DNA from: Aliishimia sp965656085
Lineage (GTDB): Bacteria; Pseudomonadota; Alphaproteobacteria; Rhodobacterales; Rhodobacteraceae
Assembly (NCBI GenBank): GCA_965656085.1
Contig: CBFHJA010000021.1
Coordinates: 1-64,000 of the forward strand
DNA length: 64,000 nt
Reading direction: 5' to 3'
Numbering within the stretch: position 1 is the first letter of the stretch; each line of letters opens with the position of its first letter. The translations under genes and the position numbers were made by a program. The notes under the pieces are model-generated. The model worked only from the letters and a program-made list of their open reading frames with translations, had not been told where the DNA came from and ran no database searches. Positions 52,220 to 60,537 of the stretch are shown here, in pieces.

Positions 52220-52318
52220 GCGCGTCTCTCCTGCTGGTCTCGCCTTCGCGCGCAACCTGTCGTAAAACGCAGGCCACTTCAATGGCCATAGCAGCGCCAG
52301 CAAAGGACAGGTTGCCGC

Positions 52319-53194
52319 GTGCTCACCGAGATCGCCCAATCGCTCGACCCGTCGCGCCCGGTGCTGATCGCAGGGCCGACCGCGTCCGGAAAATCGGCGC
52401 TGGCGCTGGAGATCGCCGCGCGTCAGGGCGGTGTGATCGTCAATGCCGACGCGAGCCAAGTCTACGCGTGCTGGCGCGTGCTGACCGCGCGGCCCACGCC
52501 CGAAGAAGAGGCCAGCGCGCCCCATGCGCTGTTCGGCCACCTGCCCCATGACGCGCCCTATTCGGTGGGTGCGTGGCTGCGCGAGGCATTGCCGTTTCTC
52601 GAAGGACCGGAACGCCCGATCTTCGTCGGCGGCACCGGGCTCTACTTCATGGCGCTCACCGAGGGCCTGACGGAGATCCCCGCCACCCCGCCGCAGATCC
52701 GCGCCGAGGCGGACACGCTGCCGCTGGACGTGCTGCGCGCCGATCTCGACCCGCAGACATCAGCCCGGATCGACCTGCACAACCGCGCCCGCGTGCAGCG
52801 CGCATGGGAGGTGCTGCGCGCCACCGGGCGCGGGCTGGCCGCTTGGCAGGCGGACACGCCTGCGCCCGCGCTGCCGCAGGCAGACGCGCAGGCGGTCGTG
52901 ATGGACGCCCCGAAAGACTGGCTGACGCCGCGCATCGAGGCCCGCTTCGACGCGATGCTCGCGGAGGGCGCGCTGGAGGAGGCACGCGCGATGCTGGACC
53001 GGTTCGATCCGTCCCTGCCTTCCTGCCGGGTGATCGGCGCGCCCGAGCTGGTGGCGCATCTGCGTGGGACGATGACGCTTGAGCAGGCAAGCAAGGCGGC
53101 GACCATCGCCACAAGGCAATACGCCAAACGCCAACGTACATGGCTGCGCAAGCGCTGCCGCGACTGGACATGGGTGGACTGCACCACCTTGTAA
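52319..53194 (+). CDS. miaA: tRNA dimethylallyltransferase MiaA
   Basis: MiaA adds a dimethylallyl group to A37 of tRNAs reading codons starting with U. The 291-residue protein has the P-loop AGPTASGKSAL at residues 18-28. NADASQVY, the FVGGTGLYF active-site segment and the C-terminal RQYAKRQRTWLR are also present. The start is GTG after AAGGACAGG. It is slightly shorter than the E. coli enzyme, as usual for Rhodobacterales. Confidence 0.97.
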   Translation: MLTEIAQSLDPSRPVLIAGPTASGKSALALEIAARQGGVIVNADASQVYACWRVLTARPTPEEEASAPHALFGHLPHDAPYSVGAWLREALPFLEGPERPIFVGGTGLYFMALTEGLTEIPATPPQIRAEADTLPLDVLRADLDPQTSARIDLHNRARVQRAWEVLRATGRGLAAWQADTPAPALPQADAQAVVMDAPKDWLTPRIEARFDAMLAEGALEEARAMLDRFDPSLPSCRVIGAPELVAHLRGTMTLEQASKAATIATRQYAKRQRTWLRKRCRDWTWVDCTTL

Positions 53195-53228
53195 ACGCGC
53201 ACGCACGCGCGCCGCCTCCACCCACCCC

Positions 53229-53254
53229 CTGTTTTCCTTTGGCCAAAAATATCC
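53229..53254. repeat. Dispersed intergenic repeat, copy C
   Basis: CTGTTTTCCTTTGGCC then AAAAATATCC is the third copy of the family at 11657 and 21483. It starts 34 bases after miaA. Confidence 0.6.
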
Positions 53255-53280
53255 AAGCCTGCCGCGCAGCGGCGGGCGCG

Positions 53281-53316
53281 CCCGGCAGTCGTTTTCCTCG
53301 AAAACCATGAGAGGGC
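53281..53316. repeat. CCCGGCAG hairpin repeat, copy 3
   Basis: CCCGGCAGTCG, a GTTTTCCTCGAAAAC hairpin and a GAGAGGGC end match the framework of the copies at 14499 and 38439, while the inner stem differs in sequence. Confidence 0.55.
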
Positions 53317-53522
53317 CGGAGAGCGCGAGAGTGGAACTCTCGCTTGCGCAGCACCCCCCCCCCCCGCGCGCCAAGCCCCGCCATAGAGCGAAACCTGTCC
53401 CGGACCCGATCCGAGACCCCGCCGATCTGCATGCGGGCCAAAACCGCGCTTACCCCGATCGTACATTTCCACCCCAAACCGACGCTTGCTGCCCCGCCGT
53501 TCTTCACCTATCCAGACACAGG

Positions 53523-54308
53523 ATGAAAATCGAAGCTCTCCCCACCCTTTTCCGCACCGCTGGCTGGCGGCTCAAGCTGCTGCACAGCGCACCCAGAATG
53601 CGTCTGATCTGGATGACCGCCGGGCAGGCGCGCTGCGTGCTGGGCGCGCGGATGCGCGGCACCGGGGTGCATAGCCTGATGCTGGTGCCTGCGGGCGCGC
53701 CCTTCGCGCTGGAGCCGGGCGCAGCCATCGCGGGGCTGATGCTCACCCTGCCCGAGGACCCGCCCGGCCTGTGGCCCGCCGAGCCGCTGCTGCTGCGCGT
53801 GCGCGACAATTTCCGGCAAAGCGAGGTCTCCGGGCTGCTCGATGCGATCCAGCGCGAACAGGCCGAGCAGCGCCCGCTCCATGACGAGGCGATGCGGGCT
53901 TACCTGCCGCTTCTGTCGATCTGGCTGAGCCGCTATCTCGACGCCGAGGACAGCGCCGCGCCGGCCACGCCGAGTTCCGCTGACCTGATCTGCATGGCCT
54001 TTCTGGCCGATCTCGAAGCCAATCACATGCGCGGCGAGAGCATGGCGCTCCATGCGCGCCGGCTTGGGATCACGCCCACACATCTGGCCCGGGTGTGCAA
54101 ATCCCAGCTTGGTGCCAGCGCCGCCGATCTGAGCGCGGCGCGCACGCTGTGGGCGGCGCGCGATTTGCTGGAGACCACCGATGTGCCCGCCAAGCAGATC
54201 GCCCGCAGCCTCGGCTTCGGATCCGGCGCGACGTTCTCGCGCTTCGTGCAAAGCCGGACCGGAACCTCGCCGATGGGCTTGCGCAAGGCGGCCCGCGCCC
54301 GCCGCTGA
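53523..54308 (+). CDS. AraC family transcriptional regulator
   Basis: The 261-residue protein has an N-terminal cupin-like effector region (HSLMLVPAGAPFALEPGAAI). A C-terminal AraC double helix-turn-helix spans about 160-258, with ARRLGITPTHLARVCKSQLG and IARSLGFGSGATFSRFVQSR. The ATG at 53523 fits; the longer upstream frame reads through repeats and is not supported. The ABC importer operon begins about 340 bases downstream on the same strand, and this regulator may control it, but no operator is recognised. Confidence 0.88.
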   Translation: MKIEALPTLFRTAGWRLKLLHSAPRMRLIWMTAGQARCVLGARMRGTGVHSLMLVPAGAPFALEPGAAIAGLMLTLPEDPPGLWPAEPLLLRVRDNFRQSEVSGLLDAIQREQAEQRPLHDEAMRAYLPLLSIWLSRYLDAEDSAAPATPSSADLICMAFLADLEANHMRGESMALHARRLGITPTHLARVCKSQLGASAADLSAARTLWAARDLLETTDVPAKQIARSLGFGSGATFSRFVQSRTGTSPMGLRKAARARR

Positions 54309-54646
54309 GCCACCGGCGCGGGCCGGACTCTGTGCGGTGCGGACACACCGGCCCTGCCCACGCACGCCGCGATGTCGTTTTCAGTCAGTTGAAATGTCGC
54401 AAAAATGCCATGAAATGCAAAACCTGTCATTGACGGATGCCGTTCAAGGTGCCTTCATAGCCTCAAGCCCGGCATTAGACAGACAGACGGGCGCGACAGG
54501 GGGGTCGCTGACGGACCGGACGCAGGCTCTGCGCACCGAGATCTCTGATCCCTGACACATCGACAGGCCGCTGCCCCGTGCAGTGGCGAGTGCAACGCAG
54601 GTCATGCGTCCATGGTGACGTATGTCCAACGAAAACAGGGGCACCC
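54309..54646. other. Intergenic region upstream of the ABC importer
   Basis: No gene and no substrate-binding protein is seen in this 338-base stretch. A TTGAAATG...AAATGCCATGAAATGC segment around 54389-54420 has repeated GAAATG words but no clear promoter. Confidence 0.4.
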
Positions 54647-55693
54647 ATGGGATTGTTCATATTACGCAGGTTGGGGATGATGATCATTACCGCCCTGTGC
54701 CTGACATTCATCGTCTTCTTCATGACGAATCTCTACCCGAACCTCGAAAAGCTCGCGAAGACCCAAGGCAACTTCCGCATGTCGGACGAGGCGGTCTATT
54801 CGTGGCTGTCCGATCGCGGCTATACCGACAATGTCTTTGTCAAATACGGCCGCTGGCTGGGCGTTGTGCCCGCTTGGGAGACGGTCAAGGAGGACGGAAC
54901 GGTCCTGCGCCAGTGCCGCGACGGCGATTTGCCGGAGGGCGAGCGCAAGAGCTATTGCGGGCTTTTACAGGGCGATCTGGGCTATAGCACGGTCTTCAAG
55001 GACACGGTGGCGGCGAAGGTGGGCTACCATCTGGGCCTGACCGGATACCTGATGATGTGGGTGATGCTGCTCATGGTGCCGATGGCGCTCATCATCGGCG
55101 TACTGGCCGGGATGCGAGAGGGCTCGAAACTCGACCGAAGTTTATCGACTTTCTCGATCGCGACCACCGCGACGCCGGAATATGTCTCGGGCGTGATCTT
55201 CATCGCCGTCTTTGCCTCCTCGGCGGTCGGGCTGCGCTGGTTCAACGGCTCCTCGGCCTCGGCGATGGAGAACCCCAACTTTGCCAATTTCACCCTGCCG
55301 GTCGTGACCATCGCGCTTTACGGGATGGGCTATATCGCGCGGATGACACGGGCCTCGATGACCGAGGTGATGACCGCGCAATATATCCGCACCGCGCGGC
55401 TCAAGGGGGTGAGCTTCCGAAACATCGTCCTGCGCCACGCGCTCCGGAACGCGCTGATCGCGCCGTTCACGGTGATCATGCTCCAGTTCCCATGGCTGCT
55501 GAACGGCGTGGTGATCGTGGAGACCTTGTTCAACTACAAGGGCTTTGGCTGGCTGCTGGTGCAGGCGGCGGGCAATAACGACATCGAACTGCTGCTAGCG
55601 GTCTCGGTGGTCTCGGTCGCGGTCGTTCTGACCACGCAGCTGCTCTCGGATATCGGCTACGTGTATCTCAACCCGCGCATCCGCGTAACGTAA
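54647..55693 (+). CDS. Dpp/Opp-type ABC permease (DppB-like)
   Basis: This 348-residue permease of the peptide/opine/nickel importer family has six hydrophobic helices. The first is RRLGMMIITALCLTFIVFFM, and a periplasmic stretch of about 90 residues follows it. The EAA coupling loop lies near ARLKGVSFRNIVLRHALRNA. The substrate is unknown. ATG 54647 follows AGGGG. It is the first gene of a three-gene unit with a second permease 14 bases downstream and a fused ATPase. No binding protein is encoded in the window. Confidence 0.9.
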   Translation: MGLFILRRLGMMIITALCLTFIVFFMTNLYPNLEKLAKTQGNFRMSDEAVYSWLSDRGYTDNVFVKYGRWLGVVPAWETVKEDGTVLRQCRDGDLPEGERKSYCGLLQGDLGYSTVFKDTVAAKVGYHLGLTGYLMMWVMLLMVPMALIIGVLAGMREGSKLDRSLSTFSIATTATPEYVSGVIFIAVFASSAVGLRWFNGSSASAMENPNFANFTLPVVTIALYGMGYIARMTRASMTEVMTAQYIRTARLKGVSFRNIVLRHALRNALIAPFTVIMLQFPWLLNGVVIVETLFNYKGFGWLLVQAAGNNDIELLLAVSVVSVAVVLTTQLLSDIGYVYLNPRIRVT

Positions 55694-55707
55694 GGGAGGC
55701 CTGAGCA

Positions 55708-57171
55708 ATGGATCCTTTGACATGGACAGGCAACCTCTCGATGATGGTGCCGCTTATCTACATCGCCATCGCGCTGCTGGTTATCGGCTTCGTGGCGCAA
55801 TCGGTGGCGTCGAGCTTCGCCAGTGACGCGCCGCGCGGGGTTAACCCGGACGGCACGCTCATGGCCCAGACAGGACTTGTCGGACTGACCGGCATGCTGG
55901 TGCGCTACAGCCTTCTGGCGCTGATCGGGCTCTTGCTGCTGTTCTGGGCCGCGAGCATCGTGATGGGGCTGAACGCCGGGATCATCGGGGCGATGATCCA
56001 GAAACTGATCCCGGTCTGGGTGTGCCTGATCGCCCTCTTCGCGGTGTCGATCTTCTACAAGCGCAAGCTCGGCCTCTATGGCAAGCTCTTCGACAGCACC
56101 GTGGGCATGATCGGCTTTGCGCTGGTGATGTTCTGGGTCTTCGTCGGCGTGCTCGGCGCGTTCGATCTGCTGATCACCCATGACCCGCTCAGCCAGGTCT
56201 CTGGCATGAAGAACAAGCTGCCCGGCACCCCGCTGCGCAGCCCGGACGAGGGCGAATTCGCCTTCTACCTTCTGGGCGGCGACAACCTCGCGCGCGATAT
56301 CTTCTCCCGGATCATCGCAGGCGCTGGCATCGTGGTGCTCATCGCGCCGCTGGCCACGCTCTTCGCCTATATGGTCGGCATCACGCTGGGTCTTCCGGCG
56401 GGCTACTATGGCGGCACCGGCGACGTGGTTCTGTCCTTCCTCGCCAACCTGATCCTCGCCTTCCCGGTGATCTTGCTGTTCTACCTTCTGGTTACGCCGG
56501 AGATCATCCTCGCGGGGGTGCCGAACTACATGGCACTGGTGCTGTTCGTCTTCCCGGTGATCTTCTTCGCGATCCTGCTGAACTCGCGCTACTACACCCA
56601 GCCTTCGGTGCGCACACCGCTCTTGGCTGTCGTGGTGGGCGGGCTGTTCTACGCCTATCTGTCGCTGACCTCGACGGATGGCTACTTCGTCAACACCGGC
56701 GAATATGCGATCTGGGGCCTCCCGGCAGCGCTCGACTTCATCAAGATGCCGCCCGAGATCCTCGTGGTGTTTGTCTCGGTGGTCTTCGTGAACTCGCCCA
56801 CCGTGTTCCGGATCGTCCGCGGCCTCGCGCTGGACATCAAGACGCGCGACTACGTGGCAGCGGCGCAGACGCGCGGTGAGGGTCCGTGGTATATCATGCT
56901 CTGGGAGATCCTGCCCAACGCCCGCGGCCCGCTGATCGTCGATTTCTGCCTGCGCATCGGCTACACCACGATCCTTCTGGGCACGCTGGGCTTCTTCGGC
57001 CTCGGGCTGGAATCGGAAAGCCCGGATTGGGGCACGACGATCAACGCGGGCCGCCGCCTGCTGGCGATCTACCCCCACGCGGCGATTGCTCCGGCCCTTG
57101 CGCTGCTGACGCTGGTTCTGGGTCTGAACCTGCTGGCGGATGGCCTGCGCGAAGAAAGCCTGAAGGACTGA
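55708..57171 (+). CDS. Dpp/Opp-type ABC permease (DppC-like), extended
   Basis: At 487 residues this is much longer than a usual DppC (about 300). The C-terminal part has the permease core with the EAA loop AAAQTRGEGPWYIMLWEILPNARGP and the ending GLNLLADGLREE. The N-terminal 200 residues add about three membrane helices (YIAIALLVIGFVAQSVASSF, VRYSLLALIGLLLLFWAASI and MIGFALVMFWVFVG). This extended form seems to belong to a distinct subgroup. It pairs with the upstream DppB-like permease and the downstream ATPase. Confidence 0.88.
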   Translation: MDPLTWTGNLSMMVPLIYIAIALLVIGFVAQSVASSFASDAPRGVNPDGTLMAQTGLVGLTGMLVRYSLLALIGLLLLFWAASIVMGLNAGIIGAMIQKLIPVWVCLIALFAVSIFYKRKLGLYGKLFDSTVGMIGFALVMFWVFVGVLGAFDLLITHDPLSQVSGMKNKLPGTPLRSPDEGEFAFYLLGGDNLARDIFSRIIAGAGIVVLIAPLATLFAYMVGITLGLPAGYYGGTGDVVLSFLANLILAFPVILLFYLLVTPEIILAGVPNYMALVLFVFPVIFFAILLNSRYYTQPSVRTPLLAVVVGGLFYAYLSLTSTDGYFVNTGEYAIWGLPAALDFIKMPPEILVVFVSVVFVNSPTVFRIVRGLALDIKTRDYVAAAQTRGEGPWYIMLWEILPNARGPLIVDFCLRIGYTTILLGTLGFFGLGLESESPDWGTTINAGRRLLAIYPHAAIAPALALLTLVLGLNLLADGLREESLKD

Positions 57172-57253
57172 CGGCGGGCTTGCCCCGCCGGGTGGGGAAA
57201 AGCGCTTTTCGCAGGAAAGCGCGGCCCCACCCCCCGAAACCCAAGGAGCCAAA

Positions 57254-57277
57254 ATGGCAAACGGGAACGACAGGTAA
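57254..57277 (+). other. Possible eight-codon mini-ORF (MANGNDR)
   Basis: AAGGAG is followed five bases later by ATG and seven codons ending in TAA. It lies between the second permease gene and the ATPase gene, just before the G7/C15 tract. It may be a leader peptide or a relic. Confidence 0.25.
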
Positions 57278-57291
57278 GCGAGAACAGGACC

Positions 57292-57317
57292 GGGGGGGCG
57301 GGCCCCCCCCCCCCCCC
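57292..57317. repeat. G7-C15 homopolymer tract within an operon
   Basis: Seven Gs, CGGG-like spacer and fifteen consecutive Cs lie 60 bases before the ATPase start codon. Long homopolymers are prone to slippage, and the G/C arms can pair with each other. Assembly or sequencing error in the run length is possible. Confidence 0.7.
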
Positions 57318-57376
57318 GTTTACGGGCTAAGTGAAGCGCAAAGGAACGCGCTCCTGGTCCCAACAGGAGAGAAAAA

Positions 57377-59464
57377 ATGAGCAAATGGGATTATGACGGG
57401 CCGATCCTTGAGATCGACAAGCTGTCCATCTCCTTCTTCACCCGGCTGCGGGAAATTCCCGCCGTGATGGACTTCTCCGTGACCGTCCAGCCCGGCGAGG
57501 CGGTCGGCCTCGTGGGCGAGAGTGGCTGCGGCAAATCCACCGTCGCGCTCGGGGTCATGCAGGACCTCGGCAAGAACGGCGCGATCGTCGGCGGGACAAT
57601 CAAGTTCAAGGGCCGCGATCTGGGCCAGATGACCATGGAAGAGCTGCGCGACATTCGCGGCTCGGAAATCGCAATGATCTATCAGGAACCCATGGCCTCG
57701 CTGAACCCCGCGATGAAGATCGGGCGGCAACTCATGGAAGTGCCGATGATCCACGCGGGCATGACCGAAAAGGAAGCCTATGAGCGCGCCTTGCAGGTTG
57801 TGACGGATGTGAAACTGCCCGACCCCAAGCGGATGCTCGACAGCTACCCGCACCAGCTTTCAGGCGGCCAGCAACAGCGCATCGTGATCGCCATGGCGCT
57901 GATGTCCGAGCCATCGCTCTTGATCCTCGACGAGCCCACCACCGCGCTCGACGTGACCGTGGAAGCCGCCGTCGTGGAACTGGTCAAGGATCTGGGCAAG
58001 AAATACGGCACCTCGATGCTGTTCATCTCGCACAATCTCGGCCTCGTGCTGGAGACCTGTGACCGCATCTGCGTGATGTATTCCGGCGAGGCGGTGGAGC
58101 GCGGCTCCATCGAGCAAGTCTTCGACGAGATGCAGCACCCCTACACGCAGGCTCTCTTCCGCTCGATCCCCCTGCCCGGCGCCGACAAGAACGCGCGCCC
58201 GCTGGTGGCGATCCCCGGCAACTTCCCCCTGCCCCATGAGCGCCCACAGGGCTGCAATTTCGGCCCGCGCTGCGACTATTTCGAGGCTGGGCGCTGCGAT
58301 GTGGCCGAGGGGATCAAGATGGCCCCCGCCAATGAGGACGGCTCCCACGAGACCCGCTGCGTGAAATTCGACGAGATCGACTGGAACGCCCCGATGCAGC
58401 TTGCCGAGACCAAGACCAAGGGCGAGATCGGCAAGGTCGTCCTGAAGATGGACAACCTCAAGAAATACTATGAGGTGGCCGCCAATGCGCTGTTCGGCGG
58501 CGGCGAGACCAAGGTCGTGAAGGCCAACGAGACGCTGAGTTTCGAGGCCCACGAATCCGAGACCCTCGCCATCGTTGGCGAGTCCGGCTGCGGCAAATCC
58601 ACCTTCGCCAAGGTGCTGATGGGGCTGGAGACCGCCACCGAGGGGGAGATCCTGCTCGACAACAAATCCATCGGCGATGTGCCCATCGAGGCCCGCGACA
58701 CCAAGACCGTGGCCGATATCCAGATGGTGTTCCAGAACCCGTTCGACACGCTGAACCCCTCGATGACCGTGGGCCGCCAGATCATCCGCGCTTTGGAGAT
58801 CTTCAAGGTCGGGAACTCTGAGGCCGAGCGCCGCCAGCGCATGCTGGAGCTGCTGGACCTCGTGAAACTCCCCCGCGCCTTCGCCGACCGGATGCCGCGC
58901 CAGCTGTCGGGCGGGCAGAAACAGCGGGTCGGCATCGCGCGGGCCTTTGCCGGGGATGCGCGCATCGTGGTGGCCGATGAGCCGGTCTCCGCGCTCGACG
59001 TGTCGGTGCAGGCGGCGGTGACGGACCTGCTGATGGAAATCCAGCGCGAGCACAAAACCACGCTGCTGTTCATCTCCCATGACCTGTCGATCGTGCGCTA
59101 TCTGTCGGACCGCGTGATGGTGATGTATCTTGGCCATGTGGTCGAACTGGGCAGCACCGATCAGGTGTTCTCGCCGCCCTATCACCCCTACACCGAAGCG
59201 CTTTTGTCGGCGGTGCCGATCGCGGATACCTCCGTCGAGAAAGAGCATATCGTGCTCGAAGGCGACATCCCCTCGGCGATGAGCCCGCCCCCGGGCTGCC
59301 CGTTCCAGACCCGCTGCCGCTGGAAATCCAAGGTCGCGGGCAATCTGTGCGAAACAGAAGTGCCCCCGGTCCGGATGCTGGCCGAAGGCCACCAGATCAA
59401 ATGCCACTTGCCGGACGAGGACCTCAACCACATGACCCCGGTGATCAAGATCGCTGCGGAATAG
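57377..59464 (+). CDS. Fused DppD-DppF-type ABC ATPase
   Basis: This 695-residue protein carries two complete ABC ATPase domains that are separate genes in E. coli. Domain 1 has Walker A GESGCGKS (48-55), signature LSGGQQQR (161-168) and Walker B LLILDEP (181-187). Domain 2 has Walker A at 401-408, signature LSGGQKQR (510-517) and Walker B IVVADEP (530-536). Each ends with the oligopeptide-transporter C-terminal region, including CNFGPRCDYF and CPFQTRCRWK cysteines, a possible iron-sulfur or metal site. The ATG follows AGGAG. It energises the two permeases upstream. Confidence 0.95.
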   Translation: MSKWDYDGPILEIDKLSISFFTRLREIPAVMDFSVTVQPGEAVGLVGESGCGKSTVALGVMQDLGKNGAIVGGTIKFKGRDLGQMTMEELRDIRGSEIAMIYQEPMASLNPAMKIGRQLMEVPMIHAGMTEKEAYERALQVVTDVKLPDPKRMLDSYPHQLSGGQQQRIVIAMALMSEPSLLILDEPTTALDVTVEAAVVELVKDLGKKYGTSMLFISHNLGLVLETCDRICVMYSGEAVERGSIEQVFDEMQHPYTQALFRSIPLPGADKNARPLVAIPGNFPLPHERPQGCNFGPRCDYFEAGRCDVAEGIKMAPANEDGSHETRCVKFDEIDWNAPMQLAETKTKGEIGKVVLKMDNLKKYYEVAANALFGGGETKVVKANETLSFEAHESETLAIVGESGCGKSTFAKVLMGLETATEGEILLDNKSIGDVPIEARDTKTVADIQMVFQNPFDTLNPSMTVGRQIIRALEIFKVGNSEAERRQRMLELLDLVKLPRAFADRMPRQLSGGQKQRVGIARAFAGDARIVVADEPVSALDVSVQAAVTDLLMEIQREHKTTLLFISHDLSIVRYLSDRVMVMYLGHVVELGSTDQVFSPPYHPYTEALLSAVPIADTSVEKEHIVLEGDIPSAMSPPPGCPFQTRCRWKSKVAGNLCETEVPPVRMLAEGHQIKCHLPDEDLNHMTPVIKIAAE

Positions 59465-59596
59465 ACTGTCGCCAGAATACAGCCCCCCCTCGCGCGCCGG
59501 TTGAAACATCCTCCGGCGTGCATTTTTTTATTGATGGACAAGTCGAGACCCCGTTATTCTGCAGTCAACAGGAAATATCTACGACTGAAATTGAGA

Positions 59597-60259
59597 ATGA
59601 AGACACTGACACGCAACGCTCTCGCCGCCCTTGCATTTTTGATCGCCGTGCCGGCCTCTGCCGCTCCCATTACATATGCGGTGGACGTCGAATACAACGC
59701 CACTGATTTCTTCTGCGTCGGGTGCGGCGGTGCGAATACGATCTACCCCAACTATGGCGGGACGCTGAATGGCACTTTGACGGTTGATGCAGATCTGGCC
59801 GGAGCCGACCGTATCTTGTCATACAACCTCACGGGGTTTGTGCCGGAAGATCCTGTGGACTACATCTACGGTCCCGACCGCAGTTTCAATTATACATACG
59901 ACTCCACAGCGTCCGGTTTCACCCTCACTAACTCAAGTGGTGACAATTTCTATATCTGGAACACCTCTGATCTGGCCGACAATGGGACCGGGTGGAACTC
60001 TTATCTGTATTTCAACATTCTCGGTGGACTTGGCACCGAATCCTTGGACGCGGAGTTCACGGAAGTGATCCACCTGCGCGGCATTGCCGGTTTTGACGCC
60101 TTTTACAATTTCACAATCTACAGGAATGACCGCCGCGCTCGGAACATGAACCAGCAAGAAACCATCTCACCTGCAGCCGTCCCGCTGCCCGCCGGTGCGG
60201 CGCTTCTGCTGACGGGGCTTGCCGGGATGGGCCTTGCACGACGGGCGCGTCGGGGCTGA
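59597..60259 (+). CDS. VPLPA-CTERM secreted protein
   Basis: The 220-residue protein has a signal peptide (residues 1-22, cut at PASA-AP) and a C-terminal sorting signal at 195-220. The signal consists of VPLPAGAALLLTGLAGMG then the basic tail ARRARRG. This is the VPLPA-CTERM type, processed by an exosortase (XrtD group) when proteins go to the surface or polysaccharide matrix. The middle (Tyr/Asn/Asp-rich) looks like a beta-rich surface protein with a CVGCGG motif. Its A/T content is higher than its neighbours', suggesting separate acquisition. No exosortase is in the window. Confidence 0.88.
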   Translation: MKTLTRNALAALAFLIAVPASAAPITYAVDVEYNATDFFCVGCGGANTIYPNYGGTLNGTLTVDADLAGADRILSYNLTGFVPEDPVDYIYGPDRSFNYTYDSTASGFTLTNSSGDNFYIWNTSDLADNGTGWNSYLYFNILGGLGTESLDAEFTEVIHLRGIAGFDAFYNFTIYRNDRRARNMNQQETISPAAVPLPAGAALLLTGLAGMGLARRARRG

Positions 60260-60537
60260 AGTCCATCACGCGGCCGCGTGTCAGCCTTCTGAGGACTTTG
60301 CATATCAGACGGCCAAAGTGAACTTTGTCATCCACCTTCTATGTCGGTGACGACAGGCCCGAACCTGACTCCAGCGTCGGGGCGCTCTGGCACAGCCCGC
60401 CAAGCCTAAAAGATAATCATCTCCCCTTGCAGCCTGCGGCGATTGGACAGCCTGCCGGAAATGCGCCTTGCCCGCGGCGCGGGTGGCCGATAGGGCGGCG
60501 GTCTGAACACGGATCGCTGCCAGACACGCGTTAGGAC

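Larger units (their letters stand above)
53195..53522. other. Intergenic region with repeats and poly-C
   Basis: No gene is seen. The region holds repeat copy C, CCCGGCAG hairpin copy 3, a GCGAGAGT/ACTCTCGC hairpin at 53325-53343 and a run of twelve Cs at 53354-53365. It separates miaA from the AraC-type regulator. Confidence 0.6.

Noticed and set aside
55657..59509. Long minus-strand frames opposite the second permease and the fused ATPase
   Set aside because: Both mirror the codons of well-supported ABC transporter genes and have Arg/His/Gln-rich composition.
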